Positions 7,690 to 17,295 of a DNA stretch of 64,000 bases are shown piece by piece. The notes under the pieces were generated by a model. The model had not been told where the DNA came from. It ran no database searches and saw only the letters and a program-made list of their open reading frames with translations. How positions within the stretch are numbered: the first letter of the stretch is position 1; every line of letters starts with the position of its first letter. The stretch lies in contig CAVSKL010000002.1 in NCBI GenBank assembly GCA_963728475.1, positions 186,001 through 250,000 of the forward strand, given 5' to 3'. The stretch comes from CAVSKL01 sp963728475 [NCBI: Candidatus Eiseniibacteriota bacterium] (GTDB lineage: Bacteria > Eisenbacteria > RBG-16-71-46 > JABDJR01). Position numbers and translations under genes: made by a program.

Positions 7690-8712
7690 CTAGGCGGTTC
7701 CCGCCAGCGCCGCCGTGACCGCCCCCCGGTACTCCCGGTGGAGAGCGTCGAGAGCGGTGTCGTCCCCTGCCGCCCCCCGCGCCCGGTCCAGCACCCGCGC
7801 CAACTCATCCCGGTCCACCTTGGGCGGGGCGCCCCCCGGGGCCTCGGCGGCGATCCGCCGGAGCGTGGCCAGGCCGAGGTGGGCCGCCCACAGACAGAAG
7901 AGCCGCATGTCCTCCCGCGCGGCGGGGAGGGAGAGAATGTAGGACTGGGCGGCATCCAGGTGTTCCAGGGCCAGCTCCACCAGCTGCACGCGGCCGGCGC
8001 GGGACAGGCGCTCTCCCGAGCCGGTCCCCTCCATCCACGCCGCCGGCACGTAGCGGATGCCGCGATCGACGTCGCCGCGGCGGTCCTTGAGCACGTTCAC
8101 CAGCTGGAGCCCGAGGCCGAACCGGCGCCCCTCCTCCGCCCGGACCGGAGTCAGCCAGTGCGCGCCGCCGATCTCCGGGGCGAAGAGCCGGGAGAGGAGG
8201 ATCCCCACCGTCCCCGCGGCGGCGTGGCAGTAGCGTTCCAGCGCGTCCAGGTCCGGGCAGGCGGCGACCGGAGGCCGCCCCGCGTGGGGACAGGGGAAGG
8301 CGGCCATGCCCTCGATCATCTCCTCCAGGCATTCCGCGATGTCCCGCGCCGCGCGGCCGTCCATCCCGGCGAGGGCGTCCAGGACCAGGTCGGCCCGGCG
8401 GAGGAGCCGGTCGTGTTGCGGGTCGGGGTGATCCGGCCAAGCCGCCTGGAGTTCCGTCCGGAGCGCGGCGTCCCGGGGGCGCCGGGCGAGCCCCCCCAGG
8501 ATCGCGAACAGGGTCTCCCGGGTGGAGGCGGGGATGTCGCCCCGGTCCTCGGCGGTGTCCACCATCCGGCAGAGCAGGTAGGCGATCCCCACCCGTGTCC
8601 GGAGCGGCTCCCGGAGCACGGGTATGGTGAGGGCGAAGGTTCGGGAGACGTGGGGGAGCATCTCCCGGACGAAGGCGGTGGGCTCGGCCGAGGCCGCGTG
8701 TGGATGGATCAT
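7690..8712 (-). CDS. Squalene/phytoene synthase family prenyltransferase
   Basis: 340-residue trans-isoprenyl diphosphate synthase of the head-to-head type, which joins two FPP (or GGPP) molecules. First aspartate-rich motif is D52-T-A-E-D56, within a segment SRTFALTIPVLREPLR...YLLCRMVDTAED that resembles the eukaryotic-type squalene synthase (SRSFA...LRALDTVEDD) more than the bacterial HpnC/HpnD type (DDxxD). The second site is LQLVNVLKDRRGDVDRG. Both Mg/diphosphate motifs are therefore recognisable. No other isoprenoid gene is in the window, so product (squalene, or a C30/C40 carotenoid precursor) cannot be fixed. The ATG at 8712 gives the right N-terminus; the longer frame to 8937 adds non-conserved Pro/Ala-rich sequence. 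No strong RBS is visible. Confidence 0.85.
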   Translation of the reverse strand: MIHPHAASAEPTAFVREMLPHVSRTFALTIPVLREPLRTRVGIAYLLCRMVDTAEDRGDIPASTRETLFAILGGLARRPRDAALRTELQAAWPDHPDPQHDRLLRRADLVLDALAGMDGRAARDIAECLEEMIEGMAAFPCPHAGRPPVAACPDLDALERYCHAAAGTVGILLSRLFAPEIGGAHWLTPVRAEEGRRFGLGLQLVNVLKDRRGDVDRGIRYVPAAWMEGTGSGERLSRAGRVQLVELALEHLDAAQSYILSLPAAREDMRLFCLWAAHLGLATLRRIAAEAPGGAPPKVDRDELARVLDRARGAAGDDTALDALHREYRGAVTAALAGTA

Positions 8713-8857
8713 GGTGACGACAGAGCTACAGGATATCCTCCCCCCCGTCCAGGGGATTTGATCGGCGACGCGGTTCCCGCTTGCGCCGGGGGGGCCGGCC
8801 GCGCTCTCATGGGACGGCGCCGGCGGGGGCCGGGCCGCCGGCGGGGAAGGGGAGGCC

Positions 8858-10126
8858 ATGAGTTTCACGGTTTGCCGGAGAACGCTTCGACATGGGTTGG
8901 CGGCGGGAGCGGTCCTCTTGAGCGCGGTGGCTTGCAACTCCGGCGAGGCCGTCGCGCCGGAGCCGCCGCCGGTGCCCGGGGTGCTGTTCGTGATCTCCGC
9001 TCCCCCCGGAACCCCCGCCGGGGACTCGCTCTTCGTGTCGGGGAACGTTCCCGAGCTGGGGAGCTGGGACGGCCGCGGCCTCCGGCTGGAGAAGACCTCC
9101 GCCGGCGACTACCGGGCCGGGGCGCCTCTCGACGCCGGGACCCCGATCGAGTTCAAGATCACCCGAGGCAGCTGGACGACGGTGGAGAAGGCGGCGAGCG
9201 GGGCGGAGATCCCCAATCGCACCCACACCGTGACCGGCGTCGACACCGTCCGGGTGGCGGTGGAGGCGTGGCGGGACGCGGCCGGCGAGCGGCCGCACAC
9301 CCTTTCCGGGGAGATCCGCTACCACCACGACGTGGCCAGCTGGTTCCTCGCCCGTCCGCGCGACGTGATCGTGTACCTCCCTCCCGGATACGGCACCGGC
9401 GGCGACCGCTATCCGGTCCTCTACATGCAGGACGGGCAGAACCTGATGGACGCCGCCACCTCGTTCCTGGGAATCGAGTGGGGGATGGACGAGGCGCTGG
9501 AGGCCGGCATCCCTCCCGGGGAGATCCAGCCGCTGATCCTGGTCGGGGTCTATAACACCGCCGACCGGATCGCCGAGTACACCCCGGTCGCCGACCCCGC
9601 CCACGGCGGCGGGGAAGCCGACCTCTACGGCCGGTTCCTGGTGGAGGAGCTGAAGCCGATGATCGACGCCACTTACCGCACCGACCCGGCCCCCGAGGCC
9701 ACCGGGCTCGCCGGGTCCTCCCTGGGGGGACTGGTCTCCCTGTACCTGGGGCTTACCCACCCCGGAACCTTCACCCGCCTGGGGGTGGTGAGCCCCTCGG
9801 TGTGGTGGGCGAACCGGGAGATCCTCCAGGAAGTCGCCGGCCGGGCCCGGACCCCGGCCCGGATCTGGCTCGACATCGGGACCGCCGAGGGGTCCACCGC
9901 GGCGGAGTCCCGGTCGCTGGTCGAGGCGGCGCGGGACCTGCGGGACGCGCTGACCGCCAAGGGGTGGCTCCCGGGGGTGGACCTGGACTACTTCGAGGCG
10001 CCGGGCGCGCACCACGACGAGACCGCCTGGGCGGCCCGGGCGGGGAACATGCTGCGGTTCCTCTATCCCGGCGGGAAGCAGCAGCGAGGGCCGGGCGCCC
10101 CCCACGCACCGGGAGGGGACCGCTAG
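8858..10126 (+). CDS. Lipoprotein esterase with N-terminal CBM20 domain
   Basis: 422 residues. An N-terminal signal ends AVLLSAVAC, a lipobox-like cleavage site at Cys26-27, suggesting a lipoprotein. Residues 45-130 form a CBM20 starch-binding domain (LFVSGNVPELGSWDG and later FKITRGSWTTVEK). From about residue 150 an esterase-D/enterochelin-esterase-like alpha/beta hydrolase follows: YLPPGY, PVLYMQDGQN, the nucleophile Ser288 in GSSLG, and the base His in GAHHDE near the C-terminus. CBM20-esterase D architectures are known in bacteria and suggest release of an acyl group on an alpha-glucan or a glycan-bound substrate; the substrate is inferred only. Its stop overlaps the stop of the convergent anti-sigma gene by 4 bp (CTAG). 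Confidence 0.85.
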   Translation: MSFTVCRRTLRHGLAAGAVLLSAVACNSGEAVAPEPPPVPGVLFVISAPPGTPAGDSLFVSGNVPELGSWDGRGLRLEKTSAGDYRAGAPLDAGTPIEFKITRGSWTTVEKAASGAEIPNRTHTVTGVDTVRVAVEAWRDAAGERPHTLSGEIRYHHDVASWFLARPRDVIVYLPPGYGTGGDRYPVLYMQDGQNLMDAATSFLGIEWGMDEALEAGIPPGEIQPLILVGVYNTADRIAEYTPVADPAHGGGEADLYGRFLVEELKPMIDATYRTDPAPEATGLAGSSLGGLVSLYLGLTHPGTFTRLGVVSPSVWWANREILQEVAGRARTPARIWLDIGTAEGSTAAESRSLVEAARDLRDALTAKGWLPGVDLDYFEAPGAHHDETAWAARAGNMLRFLYPGGKQQRGPGAPHAPGGDR

Positions 10127-10947
10127 CGGGAGGCCGCGTCCCCGAACGACCCCCGCGCCCGCACCGACTCGAGCTTGGCCCGCTCGTCGGCGGGGAGCGG
10201 TTCCAGCGCGGTCCGGTTCTCGGTGCGGGAGACGTAAAGGCGCCGCTCGGCCGGGACCGTCTCGATCCCCCCCGAGGGCACGATGACCCGCACCTTGCCT
10301 TCCAGCACGCAGACGCAGGTGTTGGTCGGTTCGCACATGATGGCGAAGGTCGTTCCGCTCACGTGAGCGTCCGCCTCGGCGGTCACGATGTCCAGGCCGC
10401 CGGGGGGGAAGCGGTCTCCGGTGGTGCCCCAGGCGGTCCCCGCGAGCACCTCCGCGGTGAGGACGGGCGGGCGGAAGACCCCGCGCTTCACCCCCAGCCG
10501 GACCTCGGCCCCGGGGCCCAGGACCAGGCTCAACCCTCCCGGGATCCCGACGGTGAGGTCTCCCTCGGAGGATCCGGTCACCCGGCTCCCCGAGGCCAGA
10601 AGGAGCCCCCCCGTGCCCCCGGCCGGCCGGCCGGCCCCGTCGATCGTGATCACCCGGGCCCCGGAGACGTCCAGCACCCGCCAGACCGGGGCCGCGCCCG
10701 GGCGCGCGGTGAGCGCAGCCAGCGCCACCGCCAGGAGCGCCGCCGCGGCCAGGGGAGGCCACCACCGGCGAAGCGCGCGCCGGGGGGGGGCGGAAGCGCC
10801 CACTACCTCGAAAGGGACCGAACCGGTGAACTGGCGGCGTACCCGTTCCCGGTAGGCGGTCCCCGGCCGGAGGGGCGGAAGCTCCTTCACCCGGTCATGC
10901 AGCTCGGAGTCGAACCCCGCTTCGTCGCGCTCGATCATCGTCCTCAT
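10123..10947 (-). CDS. Anti-sigma factor / FecR-domain membrane protein
   Basis: 274 residues. A short cytoplasmic N-terminus (1-55) carries the ELHDRVKELPPLRP segment expected to hold the sigma factor; one membrane span lies at about residues 62-80 (WWPPLAAAALLAVALAALTA); the periplasmic part contains a FecR domain (GSRVTGSSEGDLTVGIPGGLSLVLGPGAEVRL, GTTFAIMCE, CVLEGKVRV). Two close cysteines (T-C-V-C-V) sit in that domain. The gene overlaps the upstream ECF sigma gene by ATGA, the usual arrangement of a sigma/anti-sigma pair, and the membrane position suggests that an envelope signal releases the sigma factor. Confidence 0.85.
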   Translation of the reverse strand: MRTMIERDEAGFDSELHDRVKELPPLRPGTAYRERVRRQFTGSVPFEVVGASAPPRRALRRWWPPLAAAALLAVALAALTARPGAAPVWRVLDVSGARVITIDGAGRPAGGTGGLLLASGSRVTGSSEGDLTVGIPGGLSLVLGPGAEVRLGVKRGVFRPPVLTAEVLAGTAWGTTGDRFPPGGLDIVTAEADAHVSGTTFAIMCEPTNTCVCVLEGKVRVIVPSGGIETVPAERRLYVSRTENRTALEPLPADERAKLESVRARGSFGDAASR

Positions 10948-11549
10948 TCATGGGGGGGCGGTTCCCCCCCGGCTTCGGCCAGGGCCCGCCTCAGCTCGGT
11001 CAGCGCCCGGGAATGGCGCTTCCGCGCCGCCGTCTCGGCGATCCCCAGCGCCTCGGCCACCTCGGCGTAGCTCAGGTCCTCGTAGTCGCGGAGCAGCACC
11101 ACCGCCCTCAGGTTCCCGCTCAGCCCCGCCATCGCCTCCTCCACCACCCGCATCGCGTCCCGGGCCTCCTGCTCCTCGTGCACGGTGTGATCGGACGCCA
11201 CCGGGTGGTTCTCGATCGAAACCTGCAGCTTGGACTGGCGGTGGCGTCGGGACCGCCAGAAATCGCGCACCGTGTTCGAGACCACCGCGAACACCCACGA
11301 GGTCGGATCGCGGTCCACGTCCAGGGTGTGGATGGCCCGGTGGATCTTCAGGAACGCGGTCTGGGTGATGTCCTCGGCCTCGGTCACGTCGCGCACCAGC
11401 CGCCGGACGTATCCGAACGCCCGGTCGAAGTAGAGCGCGAAGAAGGTGTCCAGCGCCTCCGGGTCCCGCTCCCGGACCCGGGCCACCAGCTCCGGCGGAG
11501 GCGGGGGATCGGGGGGGCGCTGCGCCCGGCCGGCGCCGCTCGATTCCAT
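10944..11549 (-). CDS. ECF-type RNA polymerase sigma factor
   Basis: 201 residues. Region 2 is at about residues 25-90 (FDRAFGYVRRLVRDVTEAEDITQTAFLKI is the core, followed by DPTSWVFAVVSNTVRDFWR), and region 4 at 140-190 (DYEDLSYAEVAEALGI, then the HTH ETAARKRHSRALTELR). No regulatory C-terminal extension. The start ATG 11549 is preceded by GGAG 14 bases away, a loose RBS. It is translationally coupled to the anti-sigma gene (ATGA, 10944-10947). A TATAGT box on the minus strand at 11682-11687 may drive the pair. Confidence 0.92.
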   Translation of the reverse strand: MESSGAGRAQRPPDPPPPPELVARVRERDPEALDTFFALYFDRAFGYVRRLVRDVTEAEDITQTAFLKIHRAIHTLDVDRDPTSWVFAVVSNTVRDFWRSRRHRQSKLQVSIENHPVASDHTVHEEQEARDAMRVVEEAMAGLSGNLRAVVLLRDYEDLSYAEVAEALGIAETAARKRHSRALTELRRALAEAGGEPPPHE

Positions 11550-11999
11550 TCTTGGTAACGATCTCCAGAGGCCGTCGTGACATGCCGGGTAGCGGCGGAC
11601 CGTGCGACAACCGTTTGTGGGGCAAGAAAATCGGGTCGAGGGGAGCCCCGGCGGGCGGGCCGGCGCGGCCCGCCGCCCAAAACTATACGTCCCGGCCCGA
11701 GGCCTCGGGAAGGCCGCAGTTGAGGTTCCGGGGCCGGTATTTCCTTGCTCCGGCACCGGCCTCCGCGTAACCTCAATACGACTCCCGACCCCTGACGGAG
11801 TCGGGGCTCTTCCGGCACTCGGCCGGAGACGAGACCGCCGCGTCATGACGCCGCATGAAGACCCCGGGGCCCCGAGCGACTTCCCGCCTTCGGTTCTCTT
11901 CCGGTCCTCCTGCCCGCCCGTGCTTGCGGCGCGTGGAACCGCACGCCCGGTGGGGGGCCGGCCTCCGCCGCCGTGCACAAGTGGAGTGCGAGTCGCGAT
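11550..11999. other. Divergent intergenic region with a large stem-loop
   Basis: 450 bp between the minus-strand sigma gene and the plus-strand RRM gene; no frame is convincing. A minus-strand -10 (TATAGT, 11682-11687) may serve the sigma factor. On the plus side TTGAGGTT (11720-11727) pairs perfectly with AACCTCAA (11769-11776), and inside that GGCCGGT pairs with ACCGGCC, giving one long interrupted stem-loop of 57 nt. Just after it, CCCGAC/GTCGGG and the overlapping GACTCC/GGAGTC stems (11780-11808) are mutually exclusive. These may be leader elements of the RRM mRNA. Confidence 0.4.
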
Positions 12000-12266
12000 A
12001 TGGCCAAGAAGCTCTTTGTCGGTGGTTTGGCATGGAAGACGGACGACACCAGCCTGCAGACCGCTTTCTCCTCCTTCGGGGAGATCATGGAGGCCCGGGT
12101 CATCCTGGACCGGGACACCGGTCGTTCCCGGGGATTCGGATTCGTCACCTTCAATACCGAGGACTCCGCGGAGTCCGCGGCGAAGGAGATGGATGGCAAG
12201 ATGCTGGACGGACGGGCGATCCGCGTGGACCTCGCCCGCGAGCAGCCCGGCGCCCGCCGCCCCTGA
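12000..12266 (+). CDS. RRM-domain RNA-binding protein
   Basis: 88 residues, a single RNA recognition motif. RNP2 is LFVGGL (residues 5-10) and RNP1 is RGFGFVTF, both with the aromatic residues that stack on RNA. The short Arg/Pro tail lacks the Gly-rich region of plant and cyanobacterial homologues. Proteins of this type bind single-stranded RNA; in cyanobacteria several are cold-induced. The start ATG 12000 gives MAKKLFVGGL, the usual N-terminus; the open frame upstream to 11973 adds nothing conserved. GGAG sits about 13 bases upstream. A strong terminator follows 27 bases after the stop. Confidence 0.92.
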   Translation: MAKKLFVGGLAWKTDDTSLQTAFSSFGEIMEARVILDRDTGRSRGFGFVTFNTEDSAESAAKEMDGKMLDGRAIRVDLAREQPGARRP

Positions 12267-12293
12267 TCCGGATCGCCTCACTGACAACAAGGA

Positions 12294-12321
12294 CCGGGGG
12301 TCTCGGGCCCCCGGTTTTTTT
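12294..12321 (+). terminator. Intrinsic terminator after the RRM gene
   Basis: Stem CCGGGGG (12294-12300) / CCCCCGG (12308-12314) with a 7-nt loop, followed by seven T residues (12315-12321). Confidence 0.9.
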
Positions 12322-12334
12322 GTGCCTCTTTTGA

Positions 12335-12340
12335 TACAAT
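12335..12340 (+). promoter_or_regulatory. -10 box upstream of metH
   Basis: TACAAT within TTTGATACAAT. It overlaps the first in-frame ATG (12339), so that ATG cannot be within the mRNA if this promoter is used; this supports the TTG start at 12390. No clear -35 box. Confidence 0.4.
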
Positions 12341-12389
12341 GCTCCGGCCGCTCACGGTCCGTGTCCCTTGCCCCTTCGGGAGATCGCCC

Positions 12390-15300
12390 TTGAACCCAAC
12401 CCCCGCCGGCCCCCGGACCGGTTCCCGCATCGACCTCCTCCGGAGGCTCCTGGCCGGGCGCGTGCTCGTGTTCGACGGCGCCATGGGCACCTCGATCCAG
12501 GCCCTGAACCTCACCGCCGCCGACTTCGGGGGGCCGGAGTACGAGGGCTGTAACGAGTACCTGGTCCTGGTCCGCCCCGAGGCGGTGCTCGACATCCACC
12601 GGAGCTTCCTGGAGGCGGGGGCCGACATCGTCGAGACCGACACCTTCGGCGCCACCCCCCTGGTCCTGGCCGAGTACGGGCTGGCCGGCCGCGCCCGGGA
12701 GATCAACCGGGTGGCCGCGGCGCTGGCCCGGCGGGCGGCGGCGGAGTACACCACCGGCGGCCGGCCCCGGTTCGTGGCCGGGAGCATGGGCCCCACCACC
12801 AAGACCATTTCCGTGACCGGGGGCATCACCTTCGACGCGATGGTGGACCACTATCGCGAGCAGGCGCTGGGGCTGATCGAGGGAGGCGCCGACTTCCTGT
12901 TGCTGGAAACGTCGCAGGACACCCTCAACGTCAAGGCCGGCACCCTGGGGGCGGCGCGGGCCGCGCGGGAGCTCGGGCGGCCGCTGTCGCTGGCCGTCTC
13001 CGGGACCATCGAGCCCATGGGCACCATGCTGGCCGGCCAGGGGGTGGAGGCGCTCTACACCAGCCTCGAGCACCTGGATCTCCTCGCGGTGGGGTTGAAC
13101 TGCGCCACCGGCCCCTCCTTCATGACCGACCACGTCCGCTCGCTCTCGGCAATCGCCGAGTGCTTCGTGAGCTGCGTTCCCAACGCCGGCCTTCCCGACG
13201 AGGACGGCCGCTACAACGAGACCCCGGAGAAGGTCGCGGCCGTCCTCGGGCGGTTCGCCGAGCACGGCTGGGTGAACCTGGTGGGCGGCTGCTGCGGAAC
13301 CACCCCCGAGTACATCCGCGCCATCAGCGCCGCGGTGGCGGGCAAGGCCCCCCGGGTTCCGGTCAAGGGGCGCTTCTCCCGGGTCTCCGGCATCGACTTC
13401 CTCTCCCTGGAGGAGGAGAACCGCCCCATCATCGTGGGCGAGCGGACCAACGTGATCGGGAGCCGCAAGTTCAAGTCCCTGATCCAGGCGGAGAAGTTCG
13501 AGGAGGCCTCGGAGATCGGGCGGCGCCAGATGCGGGGAGGCGCGCACGTGCTCGACGTCTGCCTCGCCGATCCCGACCGCGACGAGGGCAAGGACCTCGA
13601 CCGCTTCCTGGAGCGGCTCACCCGCAAGGTCAAGCTGCCGCTCATGCTCGACAGCACCGACGCCGCCGTGCTCGAGACCGCCCTCCGCCGCACCCAGGGC
13701 AAGTGCATCATCAACTCGGTGAACCTGGAGGACGGCGAGGACCGGTTCGAGAAGGTGGTCCCCCTGGCCCGCGAGTTCGGCGCCGCCCTCATCGTGGGCA
13801 CCATCGATGAGGACCCCAAGCAGGGGATGGCGGTCACCCGGGAGCGGAAGCTCGAAATCGCGCGCCGCTCGCACTCGCTCCTCACCGGGAAGTACGGCGT
13901 TCCCGAGGAGGACCTCATCTTCGATCCCCTGGTCTTCCCCTGCGCCACCGGCGACCGGAACTACGTGGGGAGCGCGGTCGAGACCATCGAGGGGGTGCGC
14001 CTGATCAAGCAGGCGTTTCCCCGGTCCAAGACGATCCTCGGGATCAGCAACGTCTCCTTCGGCCTCCCTCCCGCCGGGCGCGAGGTCCTGAACTCGGTCT
14101 TCCTTCACCACTGCGTCGAGGCCGGTCTCGACCTGGCCATCGTCAACAGCGAGAAACTCGAGCGCTACGCGTCCATCCCCGAGGCGGAACGCCGCCTCTC
14201 CGAGGACCTCCTGATGAACCGCGGCGAGGATCCGGTGGCCGCCTTCGCCGCCTTCTACCGGGAGCGCAAGGCGGAGCGCACCAAGGTGAAGGACGAGAAC
14301 CGCTCCCTGGAGCAACGCCTGGCCGACTACATCATCGAGGGAACCCGGGACGGGCTCGCCGCCGACCTGGACCAGGCCCTGGCCAAGTACCCGCCGCTCG
14401 AGATCATCAACGGGCCTCTCATGAAGGGGATGGACGAGGTGGGGCGGCTCTTCAACCGGAACGAACTCATCGTGGCCGAGGTGCTGCAGAGCGCCGAGGC
14501 CATGAAGGCCGCGGTTTCACACCTGGAACCGTTCATGGAGAAGGCGGAGAGCCGGAGCCGGGGAAAGCTTCTCCTGGCCACGGTCAAGGGGGACGTCCAC
14601 GACATCGGGAAGAACCTGGTCGAAATCGTGCTCGCCAACAACGGCTACGAGGTGGTGAACCTCGGCATCAAGGTTCCGCCCCAGGACCTGATCCGGGCGG
14701 TGGCGGAGCACCGCCCCGACCTGCTCGGCCTCTCCGGTCTCCTGGTGAAGTCCGCCCAGCAGATGATGGTGACCGCCCAGGATCTGGCCGAGGCGGGGAT
14801 GGACGTTCCCATCCTGGTCGGCGGGGCGGCCCTGACCCGGAAGTTCACCGAGACCCGGATCGCCGCCGGGTACCCGGGTCCGGTCATCTACTGCCGCGAC
14901 GCCATGGACGGGCTCGACGTGGCCAACCGCTACATGGATCCCGCCCGGCGGGAGGCGCTGCTGGCCGACCGCGCCCGCCGCCGCGAGATGGACGCTCCGG
15001 AGGGGGACACGGGGCCGGCCCCCGCCCCCGGGCCGGTTCGCGACTGGCCCGAGGTCGAGATCCCGGTTCCCCCCGACCTCAAGGTCCACGTGGTGGACGA
15101 CATCGGCCTTGCCGAGATCTTCCCCTTCGTCAACCCGCAGATGCTCTACGTAAAGCACCTGGGGCTCCGCGGATCGATCGAACGTCTGCGCGCCGAGGGC
15201 GACGTCAAGACCGCCAAGCTCGAGCAGGCGGTCGAACAGCTCAAGGACGAGGTCCTGCGCCTGGGGATCATGCGGCCGCGCGCCCTCTACCGGTTCTATG

Positions 15301-15872
15301 CCGCGGCCTCGGACGGGGACGCGGTGGTGCTGGCCGAGCGCCCCGGGGGCGAGCCGGTCGCGCGGTTCGAATTCCCCCGCCAGACCGATCGCGACCGGCT
15401 CTGCCTGGCCGACTGGGTGGCGCCGGCCGGCCGCCCCCCCGACTACCTGGCCGCGTTCGTGGTCACCTGCGGCGAGGGGGTGCGAGCGCAGGCGGAGGCG
15501 TGGAAGGAGGCGGGGGAGTACCTCCGCTCCTACGCCCTCCAGGCCCTGGCCATCGAGTGCGCCGAGGGCTATGCCGAATTCCTGCACCGGCGCCTTCGCG
15601 CCATGTGGGGATTTCCCGATCCGCCGGAGCTTTCCCGCAAGGACGTCTTCCAGGCCCGCTACCGGGGAATCCGGGTCTCCTTCGGTTATCCCAGCTGCCC
15701 GAACCTGGAGGACCAGGCGGTCCTCTGGCGGCTCCTGGATCCGGAGCCGCGGATCGGGGTGGCCCTCACCGACGGCTTCATGATGGAGCCCGAGGCGAGC
15801 GTGTCCGCGCTGGTCTTCCACCACCCCGACGCGCGCTACTTCTCGGTCCGCGAGGCGATGGTCGAAGCCTAG
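12390..15872 (+). CDS. metH: Cobalamin-dependent methionine synthase
   Basis: Transfers methyl from 5-methyltetrahydrofolate via cobalamin to homocysteine. With the TTG start it has 1160 residues, and all four modules are present: homocysteine domain with zinc ligands Cys238 (NCA) and Cys301/Cys302 (GGCCGTT); the pterin domain ([11 protein letters not shown]); the B12 domain with the cobalt-ligating His737 in DVHDIG; and the C-terminal AdoMet activation domain ([21 protein letters not shown]). So the reactivation system is intact. An ATG at 12339 would add 17 residues, but the TTG at 12390 has GGGAG seven bases upstream and lies downstream of the probable -10. No B12 or SAM riboswitch is visible in the short leader. 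It links functionally to ahcY at 59.8 kb. Confidence 0.95.
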   Translation: MNPTPAGPRTGSRIDLLRRLLAGRVLVFDGAMGTSIQALNLTAADFGGPEYEGCNEYLVLVRPEAVLDIHRSFLEAGADIVETDTFGATPLVLAEYGLAGRAREINRVAAALARRAAAEYTTGGRPRFVAGSMGPTTKTISVTGGITFDAMVDHYREQALGLIEGGADFLLLETSQDTLNVKAGTLGAARAARELGRPLSLAVSGTIEPMGTMLAGQGVEALYTSLEHLDLLAVGLNCATGPSFMTDHVRSLSAIAECFVSCVPNAGLPDEDGRYNETPEKVAAVLGRFAEHGWVNLVGGCCGTTPEYIRAISAAVAGKAPRVPVKGRFSRVSGIDFLSLEEENRPIIVGERTNVIGSRKFKSLIQAEKFEEASEIGRRQMRGGAHVLDVCLADPDRDEGKDLDRFLERLTRKVKLPLMLDSTDAAVLETALRRTQGKCIINSVNLEDGEDRFEKVVPLAREFGAALIVGTIDEDPKQGMAVTRERKLEIARRSHSLLTGKYGVPEEDLIFDPLVFPCATGDRNYVGSAVETIEGVRLIKQAFPRSKTILGISNVSFGLPPAGREVLNSVFLHHCVEAGLDLAIVNSEKLERYASIPEAERRLSEDLLMNRGEDPVAAFAAFYRERKAERTKVKDENRSLEQRLADYIIEGTRDGLAADLDQALAKYPPLEIINGPLMKGMDEVGRLFNRNELIVAEVLQSAEAMKAAVSHLEPFMEKAESRSRGKLLLATVKGDVHDIGKNLVEIVLANNGYEVVNLGIKVPPQDLIRAVAEHRPDLLGLSGLLVKSAQQMMVTAQDLAEAGMDVPILVGGAALTRKFTETRIAAGYPGPVIYCRDAMDGLDVANRYMDPARREALLADRARRREMDAPEGDTGPAPAPGPVRDWPEVEIPVPPDLKVHVVDDIGLAEIFPFVNPQMLYVKHLGLRGSIERLRAEGDVKTAKLEQAVEQLKDEVLRLGIMRPRALYRFYAAASDGDAVVLAERPGGEPVARFEFPRQTDRDRLCLADWVAPAGRPPDYLAAFVVTCGEGVRAQAEAWKEAGEYLRSYALQALAIECAEGYAEFLHRRLRAMWGFPDPPELSRKDVFQARYRGIRVSFGYPSCPNLEDQAVLWRLLDPEPRIGVALTDGFMMEPEASVSALVFHHPDARYFSVREAMVEA

Positions 15873-16199
15873 CCTCCGGGTTCCCGGTTGTTCCTCGCGC
15901 CGGAGCCTCGAGGTTCACCGCATCGTCCTTCTCTCCCGGGGGGGCGACGACCGGCCCGAAGTCCTGATCACCCTCGGCCACTCCCCCCATCATCACGCCG
16001 TCCACCCCGGTTCGCTCCGCGCCGCCGGCCGGGCTCCCCACGACCTGGCCTGGGAAATGGGCACCGCCGGGGGAGCCTCGCCGCCCGGGGTCTACCACCG
16101 GGAGCGGCGCATGCTGTAGCCGCCGGCCGCTCGCGGTATACTGGTGCCGGTTGCTTCGCTCCACCGTATTCCGGCCGCCGGAGAAGGACTTCGACCCTC
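15873..16199 (+). other. Intergenic region between metH and hppD
   Basis: 327 bp. From about 15886 to the TAG near 16117 one frame reads with GC-rich third positions and a plausible composition ([19 protein letters not shown], later [11 protein letters not shown]), but it has no ATG, GTG or TTG start. It may be a gene remnant or chance. Apart from the hppD -10 I see nothing else. Confidence 0.3.
16137..16142 (+). promoter_or_regulatory. -10 box for hppD-hmgA
   Basis: TATACT at 16137-16142, 57 bp before the hppD ATG. The -35 position is poor (CTGTAG at 17 bp). Confidence 0.4.
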
Positions 16200-17294
16200 A
16201 TGGCCACGCACGAAGACGAACTTCCCATTCACGGCATCCACCACCTCGAGTTCTGGGTGGGGAACGCCAAACAGGCCGACTATTTCTACCGGAACGCCAT
16301 GGGCTTCAGCCGCTTCGCTTACGCCGGACCCGAGACCGGCCTGCGCGACCGCGCTTCCTACGCCCTCCGGCAGGGGAAGATCACGGTGGTCTTCACCACC
16401 CCGCTCCACCCCGAAGGCCCGATCGCCGAGCACGTCCGCCGCCACGGCGACGGGGTGCGCGACATCGCCTTCCAGGTCGAGGACGCCGCCGGCGCCTTCC
16501 GCACCGCGGTGGCCCGCGGCGGGGTCGCGGTCGCCCAGCCGCAGCAGGCTTCCGACGAGCACGGAACCGCCACCCGCGCCGCGATCGCCACCTACGGCGA
16601 GACCGTGCACAGCCTTCTCGAGACCCGCGGCTATCGCGGGCCGTTCCTTCCCGGCTTCGTCGCCGACGAGGTCCCCGCCGCGGACGTGGGACTGCTCAAG
16701 ATCGACCACGTGGTGGGGAACGTGGAGCTGGGCCGGATGGACGTCTGGGCCTCGTTCTACGAGACGGTGTTCGGATTCAGCCGCTTCATGAGCTTCGACG
16801 ACAAGGACATCTCCACCGAGTACTCCGCCCTCATGTCCAAGGTCATGGCCAACGGCGACGGCCGGGTGAAGTTCCCGCTCAACGAGCCCGCCCCCGGCAA
16901 GAAGAAGAGCCAGATCGAGGAGTACCTGGACTTCTACGCCGGCCCCGGGGTGCAGCACGTCGCGCTTCTCACCGGCGACATCGTCCATACCGTGTCCCGG
17001 CTGAAAGAGCGGGGGATGGAGTTCCTCCAGGTCCCCCACACCTACTACGACCTCATCTGGGACCGGGTGGGGGAGATCCGCGAATCCCGGGACGCGATCC
17101 AGAAGCTCGGCATCCTGGTCGACCGCGACGACGAGGGCTACCTCCTTCAGCTCTTCTCCCGGCCGGTGGAGGACCGCCCCACCCTGTTCTACGAGATCAT
17201 CCAGCGCCGCGGCTGCCAGGGTTTCGGCAAGGGGAACTTCAAGGCCCTGTTCGAGGCCATCGAACGGGAGCAGGCGCGCCGGGGGAACCTCTGA
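16200..17294 (+). CDS. hppD: 4-hydroxyphenylpyruvate dioxygenase
   Basis: Converts 4-hydroxyphenylpyruvate to homogentisate in tyrosine catabolism (Fe(II), O2). 364 residues, two vicinal-oxygen-chelate domains. The three iron ligands are visible: His170 (KIDHVVGNV), His253 (GVQHVAL) and Glu332 (FYEIIQR). The C-terminal [18 protein letters not shown] helix that gates the active site is intact. ATG 16200 gives the family N-terminus ([20 protein letters not shown]); the open frame extends upstream to a TTG at 15888 but without similarity. It is followed after one base by hmgA, so the next pathway step is co-transcribed. Confidence 0.95.
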   Translation: MATHEDELPIHGIHHLEFWVGNAKQADYFYRNAMGFSRFAYAGPETGLRDRASYALRQGKITVVFTTPLHPEGPIAEHVRRHGDGVRDIAFQVEDAAGAFRTAVARGGVAVAQPQQASDEHGTATRAAIATYGETVHSLLETRGYRGPFLPGFVADEVPAADVGLLKIDHVVGNVELGRMDVWASFYETVFGFSRFMSFDDKDISTEYSALMSKVMANGDGRVKFPLNEPAPGKKKSQIEEYLDFYAGPGVQHVALLTGDIVHTVSRLKERGMEFLQVPHTYYDLIWDRVGEIRESRDAIQKLGILVDRDDEGYLLQLFSRPVEDRPTLFYEIIQRRGCQGFGKGNFKALFEAIEREQARRGNL

Positions 17295-17295
17295 G

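Noticed and set aside
12341-12389. SAM or cobalamin riboswitch before metH
   Set aside because: Less than 60 nt of leader is available after the terminator and none of the conserved aptamer blocks is visible.
15888-16199. N-terminal extension of hppD back to a TTG
   Set aside because: The extension is Arg/Pro/Ser-rich with no HPPD similarity; the ATG at 16200 gives the normal family start and a -10 box lies between.
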